Positions 1 to 9,315 of a stretch of DNA of 64,000 nucleotides are shown here, piece after piece. The position numbers and the translations under genes are program-made. The stretch is taken from assembly GCF_000467105.1 (NCBI RefSeq), contig NZ_BATI01000003.1, forward strand, positions 62,001-126,000. Direction: 5' to 3'. Position 1 is the first letter of the stretch. Each line of letters begins with the position of its first letter. The DNA comes from Aquipseudomonas alcaligenes NBRC 14159 (lineage in GTDB: Bacteria > Pseudomonadota > Gammaproteobacteria > Pseudomonadales > Pseudomonadaceae). The notes under the pieces were generated by a model. The model worked only from the letters and a program-made list of their open reading frames with translations, made no database searches and was not told the origin of the DNA.

Positions 1-144
1 CTTGCCCGGCTTGCAGCGCTCGCCCCGGCAATGCACCTTGCCACCTTCTATGGCCTCCTTGGCCAGCGAGCGGGTCTTGTAGAAGCGCGCCGCCCACAGC
101 CATTTATCCAGGCGCACCTTGTCGTCTTTGTCGCTCATGCTCAT
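1..144 (-). CDS. hslR: Hsp15-type ribosome-associated S4-domain protein, partial (C-terminus outside window)
   Basis: Reading the minus strand from 144 or 138 gives a protein with DKVRLDKWLWAARFYKTRSL followed by a GGKVHC segment. This is the start of the S4 RNA-binding domain typical of Hsp15, which binds free 50S subunits carrying nascent chain after heat shock. Only about 48 residues are inside the window; the gene runs off the left edge. Two in-frame ATG codons (MSMSDKDD) lie six bases apart, so the exact start is open. It is divergent from rimB. Family assignment is firm from the KWLWAARFYKTR motif; the role is inferred from the family. Confidence 0.85.
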   Translation of the reverse strand, partial: MSMSDKDDKVRLDKWLWAARFYKTRSLAKEAIEGGKVHCRGERCKPGK

Positions 145-223
145 GTCCACATCACTGCATCACAGGTCCGAATCTTGCCTGATGCCGTTGTCACATGGCA
201 CAGCTAAACTGCTGCCAATTTCC

Positions 224-230
224 GGGGAAA
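224..230 (+). promoter_or_regulatory. Ribosome binding site deciding the TTG start of rimB
   Basis: A GGGGAAA purine run lies seven bases before the TTG at 238. There is no usable in-frame ATG near the N-terminus, so this site supports a TTG start. Confidence 0.5.
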
Positions 231-237
231 GCCTGCA

Positions 238-708
238 TTGAAGACTTTCGACCAACTGTCGGTGATCGGTCTGCGCGAATGGATCAACCTGCCCGAGCTG
301 GGCATGGTCGGCCTGCGCGCCAAGATCGATACCGGCGCCAGCACCTCGACCCTGCATGCCAGCGACATCGTGCCGTTCGAGCGCGACGGCGCTCGCTGGG
401 TGCGCTTCACCGCGCACCTCGGCACCCTGGTGCAGCGCCGCCACGCCAACTGCGAAGCGCCGCTGGTCACGGTGAAGACCATCAAGAGCTCCAACGGCCA
501 GGCGCAGACCCGCTATGTGATCCGCACCCAACTGGCCCTCGGCGATCGCCTGTGGCCGGTGGACTTCACCCTCGCCTGCCGCAAGACCATGCGCTACCGG
601 GTGCTGCTTGGCGCCAAGGCGCTGATCGAAGGCCAACTGGTGGTCAACCCAGCGCTGAGCTACGTACAAGACAAACCCCAGCTTCCTTCACCTACCGGTG
701 CCCAATGA
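238..708 (+). CDS. rimB: RimB-like retropepsin-fold protease (ATP-dependent zinc protease family)
   Basis: 156-residue protein of the family annotated as ATP-dependent zinc protease, which has a retropepsin-like fold. The catalytic-type motif DTGAST is at residues 31-36 and is followed by a TLHA segment. It starts with TTG at 238. Its stop overlaps the rimK ATG (ATGA at 705-708), so the two are translationally coupled. In Pseudomonas the rimB gene next to rimK is known to modulate RimK-dependent glutamylation of ribosomal protein S6. That role here is inferred from neighbour and family. No separate rimA gene is seen upstream; hslR is the next gene and is divergent. Confidence 0.82.
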   Translation: MKTFDQLSVIGLREWINLPELGMVGLRAKIDTGASTSTLHASDIVPFERDGARWVRFTAHLGTLVQRRHANCEAPLVTVKTIKSSNGQAQTRYVIRTQLALGDRLWPVDFTLACRKTMRYRVLLGAKALIEGQLVVNPALSYVQDKPQLPSPTGAQ

Positions 709-1610
709 AGATCGCCATCCTGTCGCGCAACCCGCGCCTGTACTCGACCCGTCGCCTGGTGGAAGCCGGCCAGCAACGCGGACACGAGATGCAGGTGATC
801 GATACCCTGCGTGCCTACATGAACATCGCCAGCCATAAACCGCAGATCCACTACCGCGGCCATCCGCTGGAGGGCTTCGACGCGGTGATCCCGCGCATCG
901 GCGCCTCGGTGACCTTTTATGGCTGCGCCGTATTGCGCCAGTTCGAGATGCAGGGCGTGTTCCCGCTCAACGAATCGGTGGCCATCAGCCGCTCGCGCGA
1001 CAAGCTGCGCTCGCTGCAACTGCTGTCGCGCAAGGGCATCGGCTTGCCGGTGACCGGCTTCGCCCACTCGCCGGACGACATCCCCAACCTGATCCAGATG
1101 GTCAATGGCGCGCCGCTGGTGATCAAGGTGCTGGAAGGCACCCAGGGTATCGGCGTGGTGCTGTGCGAGACGGAGAAAGCAGCGGAGTCGGTGATCGAGG
1201 CCTTCATGGGCCTGAAGCAGAACATCATGGTGCAGGAATACATCAAGGAAGCCGGCGGTGCCGATATCCGCTGCTTCGTGGTCGGTGACAAGGTGATCGC
1301 CGCGATGAAGCGCCAGGCCAAGCCCGGCGAATTCCGCTCCAACCTGCACCGCGGAGGCGTAGCCAGCCTGATCAAGATCACCCCGGAGGAACGCTCCACC
1401 GCCATCCGCGCGGCCAAGGTGATGGGCCTGTCGGTAGCCGGGGTGGACATCCTGCGCTCCAACCACGGGCCGCTGGTGATGGAGGTGAACTCCTCGCCCG
1501 GCCTGGAAGGTATCGAGACCACCACCGGCAAGGATGTCGCCAGCATCATCATCGACTACCTGGAAAAGAACGCCATTCCCGGCCAGACCCGCACCAAGGG
1601 CAGGGGCTAA
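705..1610 (+). CDS. rimK: Ribosomal protein S6--L-glutamate ligase RimK
   Basis: 301-residue ATP-grasp ligase that adds glutamate residues to the C-terminus of ribosomal protein S6. Visible marks are the N-terminal [20 protein letters not shown], the ATP-grasp central region beginning near [15 protein letters not shown], the [14 protein letters not shown] nucleotide loop, and the C-terminal metal/ATP site [14 protein letters not shown]. The length matches the family (about 300). An upstream in-frame extension to 195 is possible on paper but lies inside rimB in another frame. The ATG at 705 overlaps the rimB stop and is the natural start. It is convergent with the envZ-type kinase gene. Confidence 0.95.
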   Translation: MKIAILSRNPRLYSTRRLVEAGQQRGHEMQVIDTLRAYMNIASHKPQIHYRGHPLEGFDAVIPRIGASVTFYGCAVLRQFEMQGVFPLNESVAISRSRDKLRSLQLLSRKGIGLPVTGFAHSPDDIPNLIQMVNGAPLVIKVLEGTQGIGVVLCETEKAAESVIEAFMGLKQNIMVQEYIKEAGGADIRCFVVGDKVIAAMKRQAKPGEFRSNLHRGGVASLIKITPEERSTAIRAAKVMGLSVAGVDILRSNHGPLVMEVNSSPGLEGIETTTGKDVASIIIDYLEKNAIPGQTRTKGRG

Positions 1611-1635
1611 AGCACCGCCGCCGGCGCGCGGTGCT
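1611..1635. terminator. Hairpin between convergent rimK and sensor kinase
   Basis: Perfect 8-bp arms AGCACCGC / GCGGTGCT begin directly after the rimK stop codon and end just before the kinase stop. It could serve both strands. There is no strong T-run, so intrinsic termination is only moderately supported. Confidence 0.45.
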
Positions 1636-1637
1636 AA

Positions 1638-2951
1638 TCAGTTGGCGTCGCGCGGCAGCAGCAGCCCCAGCGGCAGGCAGATGCGCGCTTCCAGACCGCC
1701 ACCGGAGCGGTTGCGCAGCTCCACGCTGCCGCCGTGCAGTGCGGCGATGCGCTTGACGATGGCCAGGCCCAGGCCGGTGCCCTTGCCGCCGCGCGCGCGG
1801 TCGCCACGGATGAAGGGGTTGAAGATCTCGCCCATCTCCGCCGGCGCGATACCCGGCCCGCGATCCAGCACGCTGAGCACCACGTAGGGCGCACTGTCGT
1901 CACCGGCCAGGCTGGTGACCACCTCGACGTTCTGTCCGCCGTAACGCAGGGCATTGTCCAGCAGGTTGACCAGCAGGCGCTTGAGCGACACCCGGCGCAG
2001 CGGGAAGGCCGGCACCCGCTCCAGGCAGAGGCACACGCGCTCCTCCTTCTGGTTGTAGGGCGCCACCGTTTCGCGCACCAGCTCGTCGAGCAGCAGCGGC
2101 TCGGGCTTCTCGTCACGCCCGTCGCGAATGAAGGCCAGGAACTGGTCGAGGATGGCGTCCATGTGCTCGATGTCGCGGATCATGTCCTCGCTCATCTCGG
2201 CATCGCCGCCCAGCATCTCCAGCGACAGGCGCAGGCGTGTCAGCGGCGTGCGCAGGTCATGCGAGACGCCGGCCAGCATCAGCTCGCGCTCGCGCGCGCC
2301 CTGTTCGATGTTCTCGGCCATCTGGTTGAAGGCGCGATACACCTCGGCCATCTCGCTGGGCGTATCACTGACCGGCAGGCGCACGCTGCGCCCCTGGCCG
2401 AATTGACGCGCGGCGAACACCAGGCGCTTGAGCGGCGCATTGAGCTGGCGCACGAAGATCCAGGCGGCGGCGGTGGACAGCAGGCCGATGCCAAGGAACC
2501 AGCCCAGCACGCTCCAGATCTTCTGCCCGCGCAACGGGTGCGGGTAGAGCGGCACCTTGAGCCAGTCCGGCCCCAGGCTCGGCGCCCTTACCCACAGGGC
2601 CGGCGGGCTCTGCACGCGCACTCGCACTTCGGTGTCCGGCCCCAGCTCGGCCTGCATCTGACGCAGGAAGATCTCCGAATAGGGCCAGTGCTGCTCGGTC
2701 GCCGGCACCTTGTCCTGCTCCACGCGGCTCAACGTCGCCGCCTCGGCAATGTGCGCACGGTCCTCCGGCTCCGCGGCCCAGTAGGCACGCAGGGTCAGCG
2801 CCGCACCGTGACTGTACTGGCGGTCGACCAGCATGTCCTCGTTCATCATCAGGTAGACCAGGGTCAGTGCCTTGGAAAACAGCACGACGATGAGCACCAG
2901 CCACAGGGTACGAGCGAAGAAGCTTTGCGGGAACCAGACGGGGGTTTTCAT
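1638..2951 (-). CDS. amgS: EnvZ/AmgS-type sensor histidine kinase
   Basis: 437-residue inner-membrane histidine kinase. TM1 is about residues 15-36, a periplasmic loop runs to about 145, TM2 is about 146-167, and a HAMP segment follows. The H-box SHDLRTPLTRLR places the phosphorylated His at 231. The N-box LLVNLLDNALRYGG has Asn333, the DRGPGIAP box starts at 363, and the GTGLGL ATP lid is at 391-396. It pairs with the OmpR-type regulator encoded upstream in the same operon. The gene order next to tex and gshA matches AmgRS of P. aeruginosa, a system controlling envelope stress and aminoglycoside tolerance. The signal sensed is not visible in the sequence. Confidence 0.92.
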   Translation of the reverse strand: MKTPVWFPQSFFARTLWLVLIVVLFSKALTLVYLMMNEDMLVDRQYSHGAALTLRAYWAAEPEDRAHIAEAATLSRVEQDKVPATEQHWPYSEIFLRQMQAELGPDTEVRVRVQSPPALWVRAPSLGPDWLKVPLYPHPLRGQKIWSVLGWFLGIGLLSTAAAWIFVRQLNAPLKRLVFAARQFGQGRSVRLPVSDTPSEMAEVYRAFNQMAENIEQGARERELMLAGVSHDLRTPLTRLRLSLEMLGGDAEMSEDMIRDIEHMDAILDQFLAFIRDGRDEKPEPLLLDELVRETVAPYNQKEERVCLCLERVPAFPLRRVSLKRLLVNLLDNALRYGGQNVEVVTSLAGDDSAPYVVLSVLDRGPGIAPAEMGEIFNPFIRGDRARGGKGTGLGLAIVKRIAALHGGSVELRNRSGGGLEARICLPLGLLLPRDAN

Positions 2952-3404
2952 TTAGCTCGCCATGTACCGGTCGCCAGAGCGGCGAGTGTGCCAATGCTGC
3001 AAAAGGACCTGACCTGCATAGGACAGCGCGATGCCTGCGGCGGCGCAACACAACAGGTAGGCAGATCGATAGGGGTGACTCCAGTTGCCCCAGGGTGGAG
3101 CAAATATCAGCAACGGCAGCGCGAACAGGGCCATGCTCCCGAGTGCCAACTGCAGGCGCCGTAATGGCCATAGCAACGCGCCGGCATTCTGCAGCAGCAC
3201 TAGCAGCGGGAACCAGCCCAGCTGCAAGGCACTGACCAGGAGGCCCCAGGCCACGCCGCCACGCAGATGGCGACCCTGCTGCAGTGCCAGCTCATGACCG
3301 ATCCCATAAAAGACCAGCAGCGCCAGACTGCTCAAGCCGCCGAGCAAAACTACCTGCAGGCCATTTCTCAGCAGCACGCGCCGGGATGCCTCACTTGCTG
3401 CCAT
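2952..3404 (-). CDS. Uncharacterised four-helix membrane protein between ompR and envZ
   Basis: 150-residue protein starting MAASEASRRVLLRNGLQ. It has about four hydrophobic stretches, for example VVLLGGLSSLALLVFYGIGH, GVAWGLLVSALQLGWFPLLV, LALGSMALFALPLLIFAPPW and AYLLCCAAAGIALSYAGQVL. The start is the ATG at 3404, 14 bases inside the 3' end of the regulator gene. The TAA stop at 2952-2954 lies immediately next to the kinase ATG at 2951. Such tight packing on both sides argues for a real, translationally coupled gene. I do not recognise a family. A role as an accessory membrane partner of the kinase is only a guess from position. Confidence 0.75.
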   Translation of the reverse strand: MAASEASRRVLLRNGLQVVLLGGLSSLALLVFYGIGHELALQQGRHLRGGVAWGLLVSALQLGWFPLLVLLQNAGALLWPLRRLQLALGSMALFALPLLIFAPPWGNWSHPYRSAYLLCCAAAGIALSYAGQVLLQHWHTRRSGDRYMAS

Positions 3405-4122
3405 CCGGCACGAACACGTAACCCACGCCCCAGACGGTCTGGATATAGCGCGGCTTGGACGGGTCCGGCTCGATAAGCCGGCGCAGGCGACTGATCTGTA
3501 CGTCGATGGAACGCTCCAGGGCATCCCACTCGCGGCCACGCGCCAGGTTCATCAGCTTGTCGCGGGTCAGCGGCTCGCGGGCATGCTGGACCAGGGCCTT
3601 GAGCACGGCGAACTCACCGGTGGTAAGCATGTGCACTTCGTCGCCCTTCTTCAGCTCGCGAGTGGCCAGCGACAGCTCGTATTCACCGAAGCTCACCGTC
3701 TCGTCCTCGCTGGCCGGCGCGCCCGGTACCACCGGCGCCTGGCGGCGCAGCACGGCCTTGATCCGCGCCAGCAGCTCGCGCGGGTTGAACGGCTTGGCCA
3801 GGTAGTCGTCGGCGCCGCCTTCCAGGCCCTGGATGCGGCTGGCCTCGTCACCCTTGGCGGTGAGCATGATGATCGGCATCTGGTTGTTCGCCTCGCGCAG
3901 GCGACGGCAGGCGGACAGGCCGTCCTCGCCGGGCAGCATGAGGTCGAGCACCAGCAGCTGGAACAGTTCGCGGGCCAGCAGGCGATCCATCTGCTCGACG
4001 TTCTCCACCGCGCGCACGCGGTAGCCCTGCTCGCTGAGGAAGCGCTCCAGCAGGCGGCGCAGGCCGGGATCATCATCGACTATCAGGATTTTTTCGCCTT
4101 CCGGCGCGGCAGCGGTGCTCAT
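3391..4122 (-). CDS. amgR: OmpR/AmgR-type response regulator
   Basis: 243-residue response regulator. The receiver domain (about 11-125) has the acidic cluster VDDD at 15-18, the phospho-acceptor Asp60 in LVLDLMLP and the conserved Lys110 in LAKPF. The C-terminal winged-helix DNA-binding domain ends with RYIQTVWGVGYVFVP. It is first gene of the operon regulator - small membrane protein - sensor kinase. The 172-base gap to the divergent tex gene should hold its promoter. By synteny it is AmgR/OmpR; regulon genes are not in this window. Confidence 0.95.
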   Translation of the reverse strand: MSTAAAPEGEKILIVDDDPGLRRLLERFLSEQGYRVRAVENVEQMDRLLARELFQLLVLDLMLPGEDGLSACRRLREANNQMPIIMLTAKGDEASRIQGLEGGADDYLAKPFNPRELLARIKAVLRRQAPVVPGAPASEDETVSFGEYELSLATRELKKGDEVHMLTTGEFAVLKALVQHAREPLTRDKLMNLARGREWDALERSIDVQISRLRRLIEPDPSKPRYIQTVWGVGYVFVPDGSK

Positions 4123-4238
4123 GCAATTTCCCCTTTGACTGTGGCCGCATTATGGCTGAAGGCCGCCCAGGCCCGGCCCCGCCCATTGTTAGCAGATTTT
4201 TCCCACGAACGGTTCCCATGCCCTTCCGGGGCGGTGTT

Positions 4239-4244
4239 TATAAT
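4239..4244 (+). promoter_or_regulatory. Candidate -10 element for tex
   Basis: A perfect TATAAT hexamer lies 50 bases upstream of the tex ATG in the ompR/tex divergent gap. No equally good -35 was found at the usual distance, so this is a partial promoter call. Confidence 0.5.
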
Positions 4245-4294
4245 GCGGCGCTTTCGCGTCGGCCTCGGCGTGGTAATTCTGTCAGGTAGGTTTC

Positions 4295-6613
4295 ATGGAT
4301 AGCATCAACAAGCGTATCGCCGCCGAACTCGGCGTCCTCCCGCAACAGGTCGCCGCCGCCGTGGCCCTGCTTGATGAGGGCTCCACCGTGCCCTTCATCG
4401 CCCGCTACCGCAAGGAAGTCACCGGCAGCCTGGACGATACCCAGCTGCGCCACCTGGAAGAACGCCTGCGCTACCTGCGCGAGCTGGACGAGCGCCGCGC
4501 GGCGATCCTCGCCAGCATCGAGGAACAGGGCAAGCTGACGCCCGAGCTGACCCGCGAGATCAACGAAGCCGACACCAAGACGCGTCTCGAAGACCTCTAT
4601 CTGCCATACAAGCAGAAGCGCCGCACCAAGGGCCAGATCGCCCTGGAAGCCGGCCTCGGCGAGCTGGCCGACGGCCTGTTCAATGACCCGACGCTCAACC
4701 CGGAAACCGAGGCCGCGCGCTTCGTCGATGCCGAGAAGGGCTTCGCCGATGTGAAGGCCGTGCTCGAAGGCGCCAAGTACATCCTCATGGAGCGCTTCGC
4801 CGAAGATGCCAGCCTGCTCGACAAGCTGCGTTCCTTCCTGAAGCACGAAGCCACCCTGAGCGCCCGCGTGGTCGCCGGCAAGGAAACCGAAGGCGCCAAG
4901 TTCAGCGACTACTTCGAGCACGACGAGCCGCTGAAAAGCGTGCCGTCGCACCGCGCCCTGGCGATCTTCCGCGGGCGCAACGAGGGCATCCTCGGCGCCA
5001 GCCTCAAGGTCGGCGACGAAGCGCCCGGCACCCTGCACCCGTGCGAGCTGATGATCGCCGAGCGCTTCGGCATCGAGCAGCGCGGGCGCGCCGCCGACAA
5101 GTGGCTGGGCGAAGTGGTGCGCTGGACCTGGAAGGTCAAGCTCTACACCCACCTGGAAACCGACCTGCTCGGCGAGCTGCGCGAGAAGGCCGAGGACGAG
5201 GCGATCACCGTGTTCGCGCGCAACCTGCACGACCTGCTGCTGGCCGCCCCGGCCGGTCCGCGCGCCACCCTGGCGCTGGACCCGGGCCTGCGCACCGGCT
5301 GCAAGGTGGCCGTGGTCGACGCCACCGGCAAGGTGCTGGAAACCACCACCGTCTACCCGCACGCGCCGCGCAACGACTGGGACGGCACCCTCGCCATCCT
5401 CGCCAAGCTGTGCGCCAAGCACGCGGTGGACCTGATCTCGATCGGCAACGGCACCGCCAGCCGCGAGACCGACAAGCTGGCCGCCGACCTGATCAAGAAG
5501 CTGCCGGCGCTCAAGCTGACCAAGGTGATGGTCTCCGAGGCCGGCGCCTCGGTGTACTCCGCCTCCGAGCTGGCCGCCCGCGAATTCCCGGACATGGACG
5601 TGTCGCTGCGTGGCGCGGTGTCCATCGCCCGCCGCCTGCAGGACCCGCTGGCCGAGCTGGTGAAGATCGACCCGAAATCCATCGGCGTCGGCCAGTACCA
5701 GCACGACGTGTCGCAACTGAAGCTGGCGCGCTCGCTGGACGCGGTGGTCGAGGATTGCGTGAACGCCGTCGGCGTGGACGTCAACACCGCATCCGCCGCA
5801 CTGCTGGCGCGTATCTCCGGCCTCAACAGCACCCTGGCGCAGAACATCGTGCAGTTCCGCGACGCCAATGGCGCGTTCAAGAGCCGTAGCGAACTGAAGA
5901 AGGTGCCGCGCCTGGGCGACAAGACCTTCGAACAGGCCGCCGGCTTCCTCCGCGTGATGAACGGCGACAACCCGCTGGACGCCTCCGCCGTGCACCCGGA
6001 AACCTACCCGCTGGTGCAGCGCATCGCCCAGGACACCGGCCGCGACATCCGCTCGCTGATCGGTGACTCCAGCTTCCTGCGCAGCCTCGATCCCAAGCGC
6101 TTCACCGACGAGAGCTTCGGCCTGCCGACCGTCACCGACATCCTCAAGGAACTGGACAAGCCGGGCCGCGACCCGCGTCCGGAGTTCAAGACCGCCGAGT
6201 TCCAGGACGGCGTCGAGAGCCTCAAGGACCTGCAGCCGGGCATGATCCTCGAAGGCGTGGTGACCAACGTCACCAACTTCGGCGCCTTCGTCGACATCGG
6301 CGTGCACCAGGATGGCCTGGTACACATCTCGGCGCTGTCGGAAAAGTTCGTCAAAGACCCCTACGAGGTGGTCAAGGCCGGCGACATCGTCAAAGTGAAA
6401 GTCATGGAAGTGGACATCCCGCGCAACCGTGTCGGCCTGTCCATGCGCATGAGCGATACCCCGGGGCAGAAGACCGAGGGCCCGCGTGGTGGCGGGCAGA
6501 ACCGCGGCGGCAATCAACCGCGCAGCGAGCGCCATTCCAGCCAGGACAAGCCGGCACCGGCCAATGCGGCCATGGCCTCGCTGTTCGCCAACGCCAAGCA
6601 GCTGAGGAAATGA
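4295..6613 (+). CDS. tex: Tex family RNA-binding transcription accessory protein
   Basis: 772-residue Tex protein, a nucleic-acid-binding factor linked to transcription and stress tolerance. The domains run in the usual order. An N-terminal helical Tex region contains [13 protein letters not shown] YqgF/RNase H-like domain starts near residue 325 ([18 protein letters not shown]). Helix-hairpin-helix repeats lie about residues 489-545. A C-terminal S1 RNA-binding domain starts near 648 ([19 protein letters not shown]). A basic Gly/Arg-rich tail ([10 protein letters not shown]) follows. Length and order match the family. The thioesterase gene follows after three bases. Confidence 0.96.
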   Translation: MDSINKRIAAELGVLPQQVAAAVALLDEGSTVPFIARYRKEVTGSLDDTQLRHLEERLRYLRELDERRAAILASIEEQGKLTPELTREINEADTKTRLEDLYLPYKQKRRTKGQIALEAGLGELADGLFNDPTLNPETEAARFVDAEKGFADVKAVLEGAKYILMERFAEDASLLDKLRSFLKHEATLSARVVAGKETEGAKFSDYFEHDEPLKSVPSHRALAIFRGRNEGILGASLKVGDEAPGTLHPCELMIAERFGIEQRGRAADKWLGEVVRWTWKVKLYTHLETDLLGELREKAEDEAITVFARNLHDLLLAAPAGPRATLALDPGLRTGCKVAVVDATGKVLETTTVYPHAPRNDWDGTLAILAKLCAKHAVDLISIGNGTASRETDKLAADLIKKLPALKLTKVMVSEAGASVYSASELAAREFPDMDVSLRGAVSIARRLQDPLAELVKIDPKSIGVGQYQHDVSQLKLARSLDAVVEDCVNAVGVDVNTASAALLARISGLNSTLAQNIVQFRDANGAFKSRSELKKVPRLGDKTFEQAAGFLRVMNGDNPLDASAVHPETYPLVQRIAQDTGRDIRSLIGDSSFLRSLDPKRFTDESFGLPTVTDILKELDKPGRDPRPEFKTAEFQDGVESLKDLQPGMILEGVVTNVTNFGAFVDIGVHQDGLVHISALSEKFVKDPYEVVKAGDIVKVKVMEVDIPRNRVGLSMRMSDTPGQKTEGPRGGGQNRGGNQPRSERHSSQDKPAPANAAMASLFANAKQLRK

Positions 6614-6616
6614 GCC

Positions 6617-7003
6617 ATGAGTGACGCATCGCCCGTCGGCAAAGACAGCAACTTCAGCCGCCTGCTCGGCATCCGCATCCTGCGCGCCGAAAACGGCGAG
6701 GCCGAACTGCGCATGGCCATGCAGGAGCAGATGCTCAACCTGCACGGGCGCATGCACGGCGGCGCGCTCTATTCGCTGATCGACACCGCCCTCGGCCAGG
6801 CCAGCCACAGCCTGTTCGGCGGCGAGGCCGGCAGCATGACCCTGGAGTGCAAGGTCAACTACATCCGCGGCGTCGAGGCCGGCGAGGTGGTCTGCCACGC
6901 CCGCGTGCTCAACGCCGGACGCAAGGTGCATGTGCTGGAGGCACGAGTGGAACAGGGCGACAAACTGATCGCCACGGCCCAGGCCACCTTTATCTGCAAA
7001 TGA
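6617..7003 (+). CDS. PaaI-type hotdog-fold thioesterase
   Basis: 128-residue single hotdog-domain protein. The motif NLHGRMHGGALYSLIDTALG is the classic substrate-binding helix of PaaI/YbgC-like acyl-CoA thioesterases, and TLECKVNYIRG is the following beta strand. It starts three bases after the tex stop and is probably co-transcribed with tex. The natural acyl-CoA or aryl-CoA substrate cannot be told from the sequence. Confidence 0.88.
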   Translation: MSDASPVGKDSNFSRLLGIRILRAENGEAELRMAMQEQMLNLHGRMHGGALYSLIDTALGQASHSLFGGEAGSMTLECKVNYIRGVEAGEVVCHARVLNAGRKVHVLEARVEQGDKLIATAQATFICK

Positions 7004-7008
7004 TCCGA

Positions 7009-7117
7009 CTCCCTCTCCCTCCGGGAGAGGGTTGGGGCGGCCCGCGCAGGGTGAGGGAGGCAGCGCGCTGCTCCAGGCGCCCTCACCCCCGGCCCCTCTC
7101 CCAAAGGGAGAGGGGAG
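7009..7117. repeat. REP-like doublet (element 1)
   Basis: Two hairpins face each other. CCCTCTCCC-TCC-GGGAGAGGG is at 7011-7031 and a 10-bp-arm version, CCCCTCTCCC-AAA-GGGAGAGGGG, is at 7093-7115. They are joined by a region carrying GGGTGAGGG and its complement CCCTCACCC. The same palindrome recurs at five other intergenic sites here, marking a dispersed REP/BIME-like family. Confidence 0.85.
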
Positions 7118-7255
7118 TCGCAGGCATTGCGCCTATCCCGGCTATCGGCGCATCCTCCCCTTCCGGTCAGGCGACAGCGCCGGTCCGCATCCGACTTGCA
7201 GTGTGGCGGCTCCACCCCCATATAGGGGCGACCGTCGAGTGAAGGAACAAGAATC

Positions 7256-8842
7256 TTGAGCGATCTCCTCAACCGCCGCCTGGCCCTGCTCGGCGAGGCC
7301 GACCACCTGTCCCTGCTGACCCGCTGCCTGCACGGCATCGAGCGCGAGACCCTGCGCGTCACCGCCAACGGCGAGCTGGCGCAGACGCCGCATCCGGTCG
7401 CGCTGGGCTCGGCGCTGACCCATGCACAGATCACCACCGACTATTCCGAGGCCCTGCTGGAGTTCATCACCCCGGCCGAGCCAGACCCGGCCGACACCCT
7501 GGCCGACCTCGAGCGCATCCACCGTTTCGCCGCCAGCCGCCTGGACGGCGAGTACCTGTGGAGCCCGTCGATGCCCGGCCGGCTGCCAGAGGAAGCGGAC
7601 ATCCCGATCGCCCGCTACGGCAGCTCCAATATCGGCCGCCTCAAGTACGTCTACCGCCAGGGCCTGGCCCTGCGCTACGGCAAGACCATGCAGTGCATCG
7701 CCGGCATCCACTACAACTTCAGCCTGGCCGAGGGCCTGTGGCCGTTGCTGCAGCAGCTGGACGGCGACACGCAGAGCGCGCGCGACTACCAGTCCGCCGC
7801 CTACATCGCGCTGATCCGCAACTTCCGCCGCTACAGCTGGCTGCTGATGTACCTGTTCGGCGCCTCGCCGGCGCTGGACGCCAGTTTCCTGCGCGGCCGC
7901 CCGCACCAGCTGCAGCAGCTCGACGCCGACACCCTCTACCTGCCGTACGCCACCAGCCTGCGCATGAGCGACCTGGGCTACCAGAGCAGCGCCCAGTCGG
8001 GCCTGACGCCCTGCTACAACGACCTCGCCAGCTACACCGAGAGCCTGCGCAGCGCCGTGGCCACGCCCTACCCGGCCTATGCCGAGATCGGCACCAAGGA
8101 CGCCAACGGCGAGTGGCTGCAGCTCAACACCAACATCATCCAGATCGAAAACGAGTACTACTCGAGCATCCGCCCGAAGCGTGTCACCTATTCCGGCGAG
8201 CGGCCGATCCAGGCCCTGATGAGCCGTGGCGTGCAGTACGTGGAAGTGCGCTGCCTGGACATCAACCCCTACCTGCCCATGGGCATCGACCTCGACCAGG
8301 CGCGCTTCCTGGATGCCTTCATCCTGTTCTGCGCCCTGCAGGACAGCCCGCTGCTGGCCAGCGGCGTGTGCCGCGCCAGCACCGAGAACTTCCTCAAGAC
8401 GGTCAAGGAGGGCCGCCGCCCGGGCCTGCACCTGCAGCGCGACGGCGTGCCAATCGAACTGCAGACCTGGGCCGGCGAGCTGCTCGACGCCTTCGCGCCC
8501 ATCGCCGCCCTGCTCGACCGCGCCTACGGTGGCGATGCCTACCGCAACGCCCTGCAGCTGCAGCGGCGCAAGGTCGAGGACGCCAGCCTGACACCGTCGG
8601 CACGGGTACTGGCCGAACTGCAGGCACGCGGCGAAAGCTTCCGCGACTTCGCCCTGCGCCAGAGCAAGGCGCATGCCGCCACCTTCCGTAGCCAGCCGCT
8701 GACGGCGGGCGAAGAAGCCGCCTTCGAGCGCATGGCGCGCCAATCGCTGGCCGAGCAGGCCGAACTGGAAGCGGCACCGGCCGGCGACTTCGACACCTTC
8801 GTCGCCGCCTACCAGGCCAGCATCCTCGGCATTGGCGTTTGA
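7256..8842 (+). CDS. gshA: Glutamate--cysteine ligase
   Basis: 528-residue GshA of the gamma-proteobacterial type, catalysing ATP-dependent joining of glutamate and cysteine, the first step of glutathione synthesis. Family segments are [11 protein letters not shown] near the N-terminus, [16 protein letters not shown], the glycine-poor active region [19 protein letters not shown], and [14 protein letters not shown]. The start is TTG at 7256, supported by a GAAGGAACAAG ribosome site just upstream; no nearby in-frame ATG fits. The length agrees with Pseudomonas homologues. Confidence 0.95.
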   Translation: MSDLLNRRLALLGEADHLSLLTRCLHGIERETLRVTANGELAQTPHPVALGSALTHAQITTDYSEALLEFITPAEPDPADTLADLERIHRFAASRLDGEYLWSPSMPGRLPEEADIPIARYGSSNIGRLKYVYRQGLALRYGKTMQCIAGIHYNFSLAEGLWPLLQQLDGDTQSARDYQSAAYIALIRNFRRYSWLLMYLFGASPALDASFLRGRPHQLQQLDADTLYLPYATSLRMSDLGYQSSAQSGLTPCYNDLASYTESLRSAVATPYPAYAEIGTKDANGEWLQLNTNIIQIENEYYSSIRPKRVTYSGERPIQALMSRGVQYVEVRCLDINPYLPMGIDLDQARFLDAFILFCALQDSPLLASGVCRASTENFLKTVKEGRRPGLHLQRDGVPIELQTWAGELLDAFAPIAALLDRAYGGDAYRNALQLQRRKVEDASLTPSARVLAELQARGESFRDFALRQSKAHAATFRSQPLTAGEEAAFERMARQSLAEQAELEAAPAGDFDTFVAAYQASILGIGV

Positions 8843-8985
8843 AATCAGGCACCTGGGTGACGGACTGACGCAGCCAGCGGTAGTCCGTCACAAATCCGCC
8901 ACTTCGACCGCTCGGTTCTGACCAGCGGCACGCCGCGGCCTCCGAGTCAGGCTAGCCTGTGGGGAAACCCGCATTGGCCACCGCC

Positions 8986-9183
8986 ATGACGCCCGCCGAA
9001 GACAACCACGACTGGAGCCTGGAGAGCCTCAACAAGGCCTACCAGCAAGGCTACATGGCCGGACTCACCGGCCAGCCGCAACATGCCCAACCCCACCCCG
9101 TGGAAGTGCTGGCCGCCGCCTGGGAAGCCGGCTGGGACGATGGCAACGAGCAGTACGCCTTGCACCAGCGCCGCAGCGCCTGA
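8986..9183 (+). CDS. Small RMF-like (ribosome modulation factor family) protein
   Basis: 65-residue protein if the ATG at 8986 is used; a GTG at 8959 would add nine residues. The core AYQQGYMAGLTG followed by AAWEAGWDDGNEQ resembles the two conserved blocks of ribosome modulation factor (A-x-x-x-G-Y-x-A-G ... W-x-x-G-W), which dimerises 70S ribosomes in stationary phase. It lacks the strongly basic character of RMF and is acidic in places, so it may be a divergent relative with another role. It ends before a strong terminator and sits between gshA and argA. Confidence 0.65.
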   Translation: MTPAEDNHDWSLESLNKAYQQGYMAGLTGQPQHAQPHPVEVLAAAWEAGWDDGNEQYALHQRRSA

Positions 9184-9199
9184 GCCGATACCGATGAAA

Positions 9200-9223
9200 A
9201 AAGGGCCGCATTCGCGGCCCTTT
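9200..9223 (+). terminator. Rho-independent terminator after the RMF-like gene
   Basis: Perfect arms AAAGGGCCGC-ATTC-GCGGCCCTTT are followed by a T-rich stretch (CATTTTG). It lies 17 bases after the stop codon and between convergent genes, so it can also act for argA. Confidence 0.85.
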
Positions 9224-9315
9224 CATTTTGTCCCCGCCCCAGATCGTTTTAGGCGTAGGGCGGGTGAAACCCGCGAGAAACCCCGCGACGCCAGCAGGAG
9301 CCCGCGCCCTCGTTC

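Noticed and set aside
4238..6931. Very long minus-strand open frame opposite tex
   Set aside because: It is antisense to a clearly conserved Tex protein; its composition (Ala, Gly, His, Gln, Leu, Val rich) is typical of the shadow frame of a GC-rich gene, and it shows no family motif.
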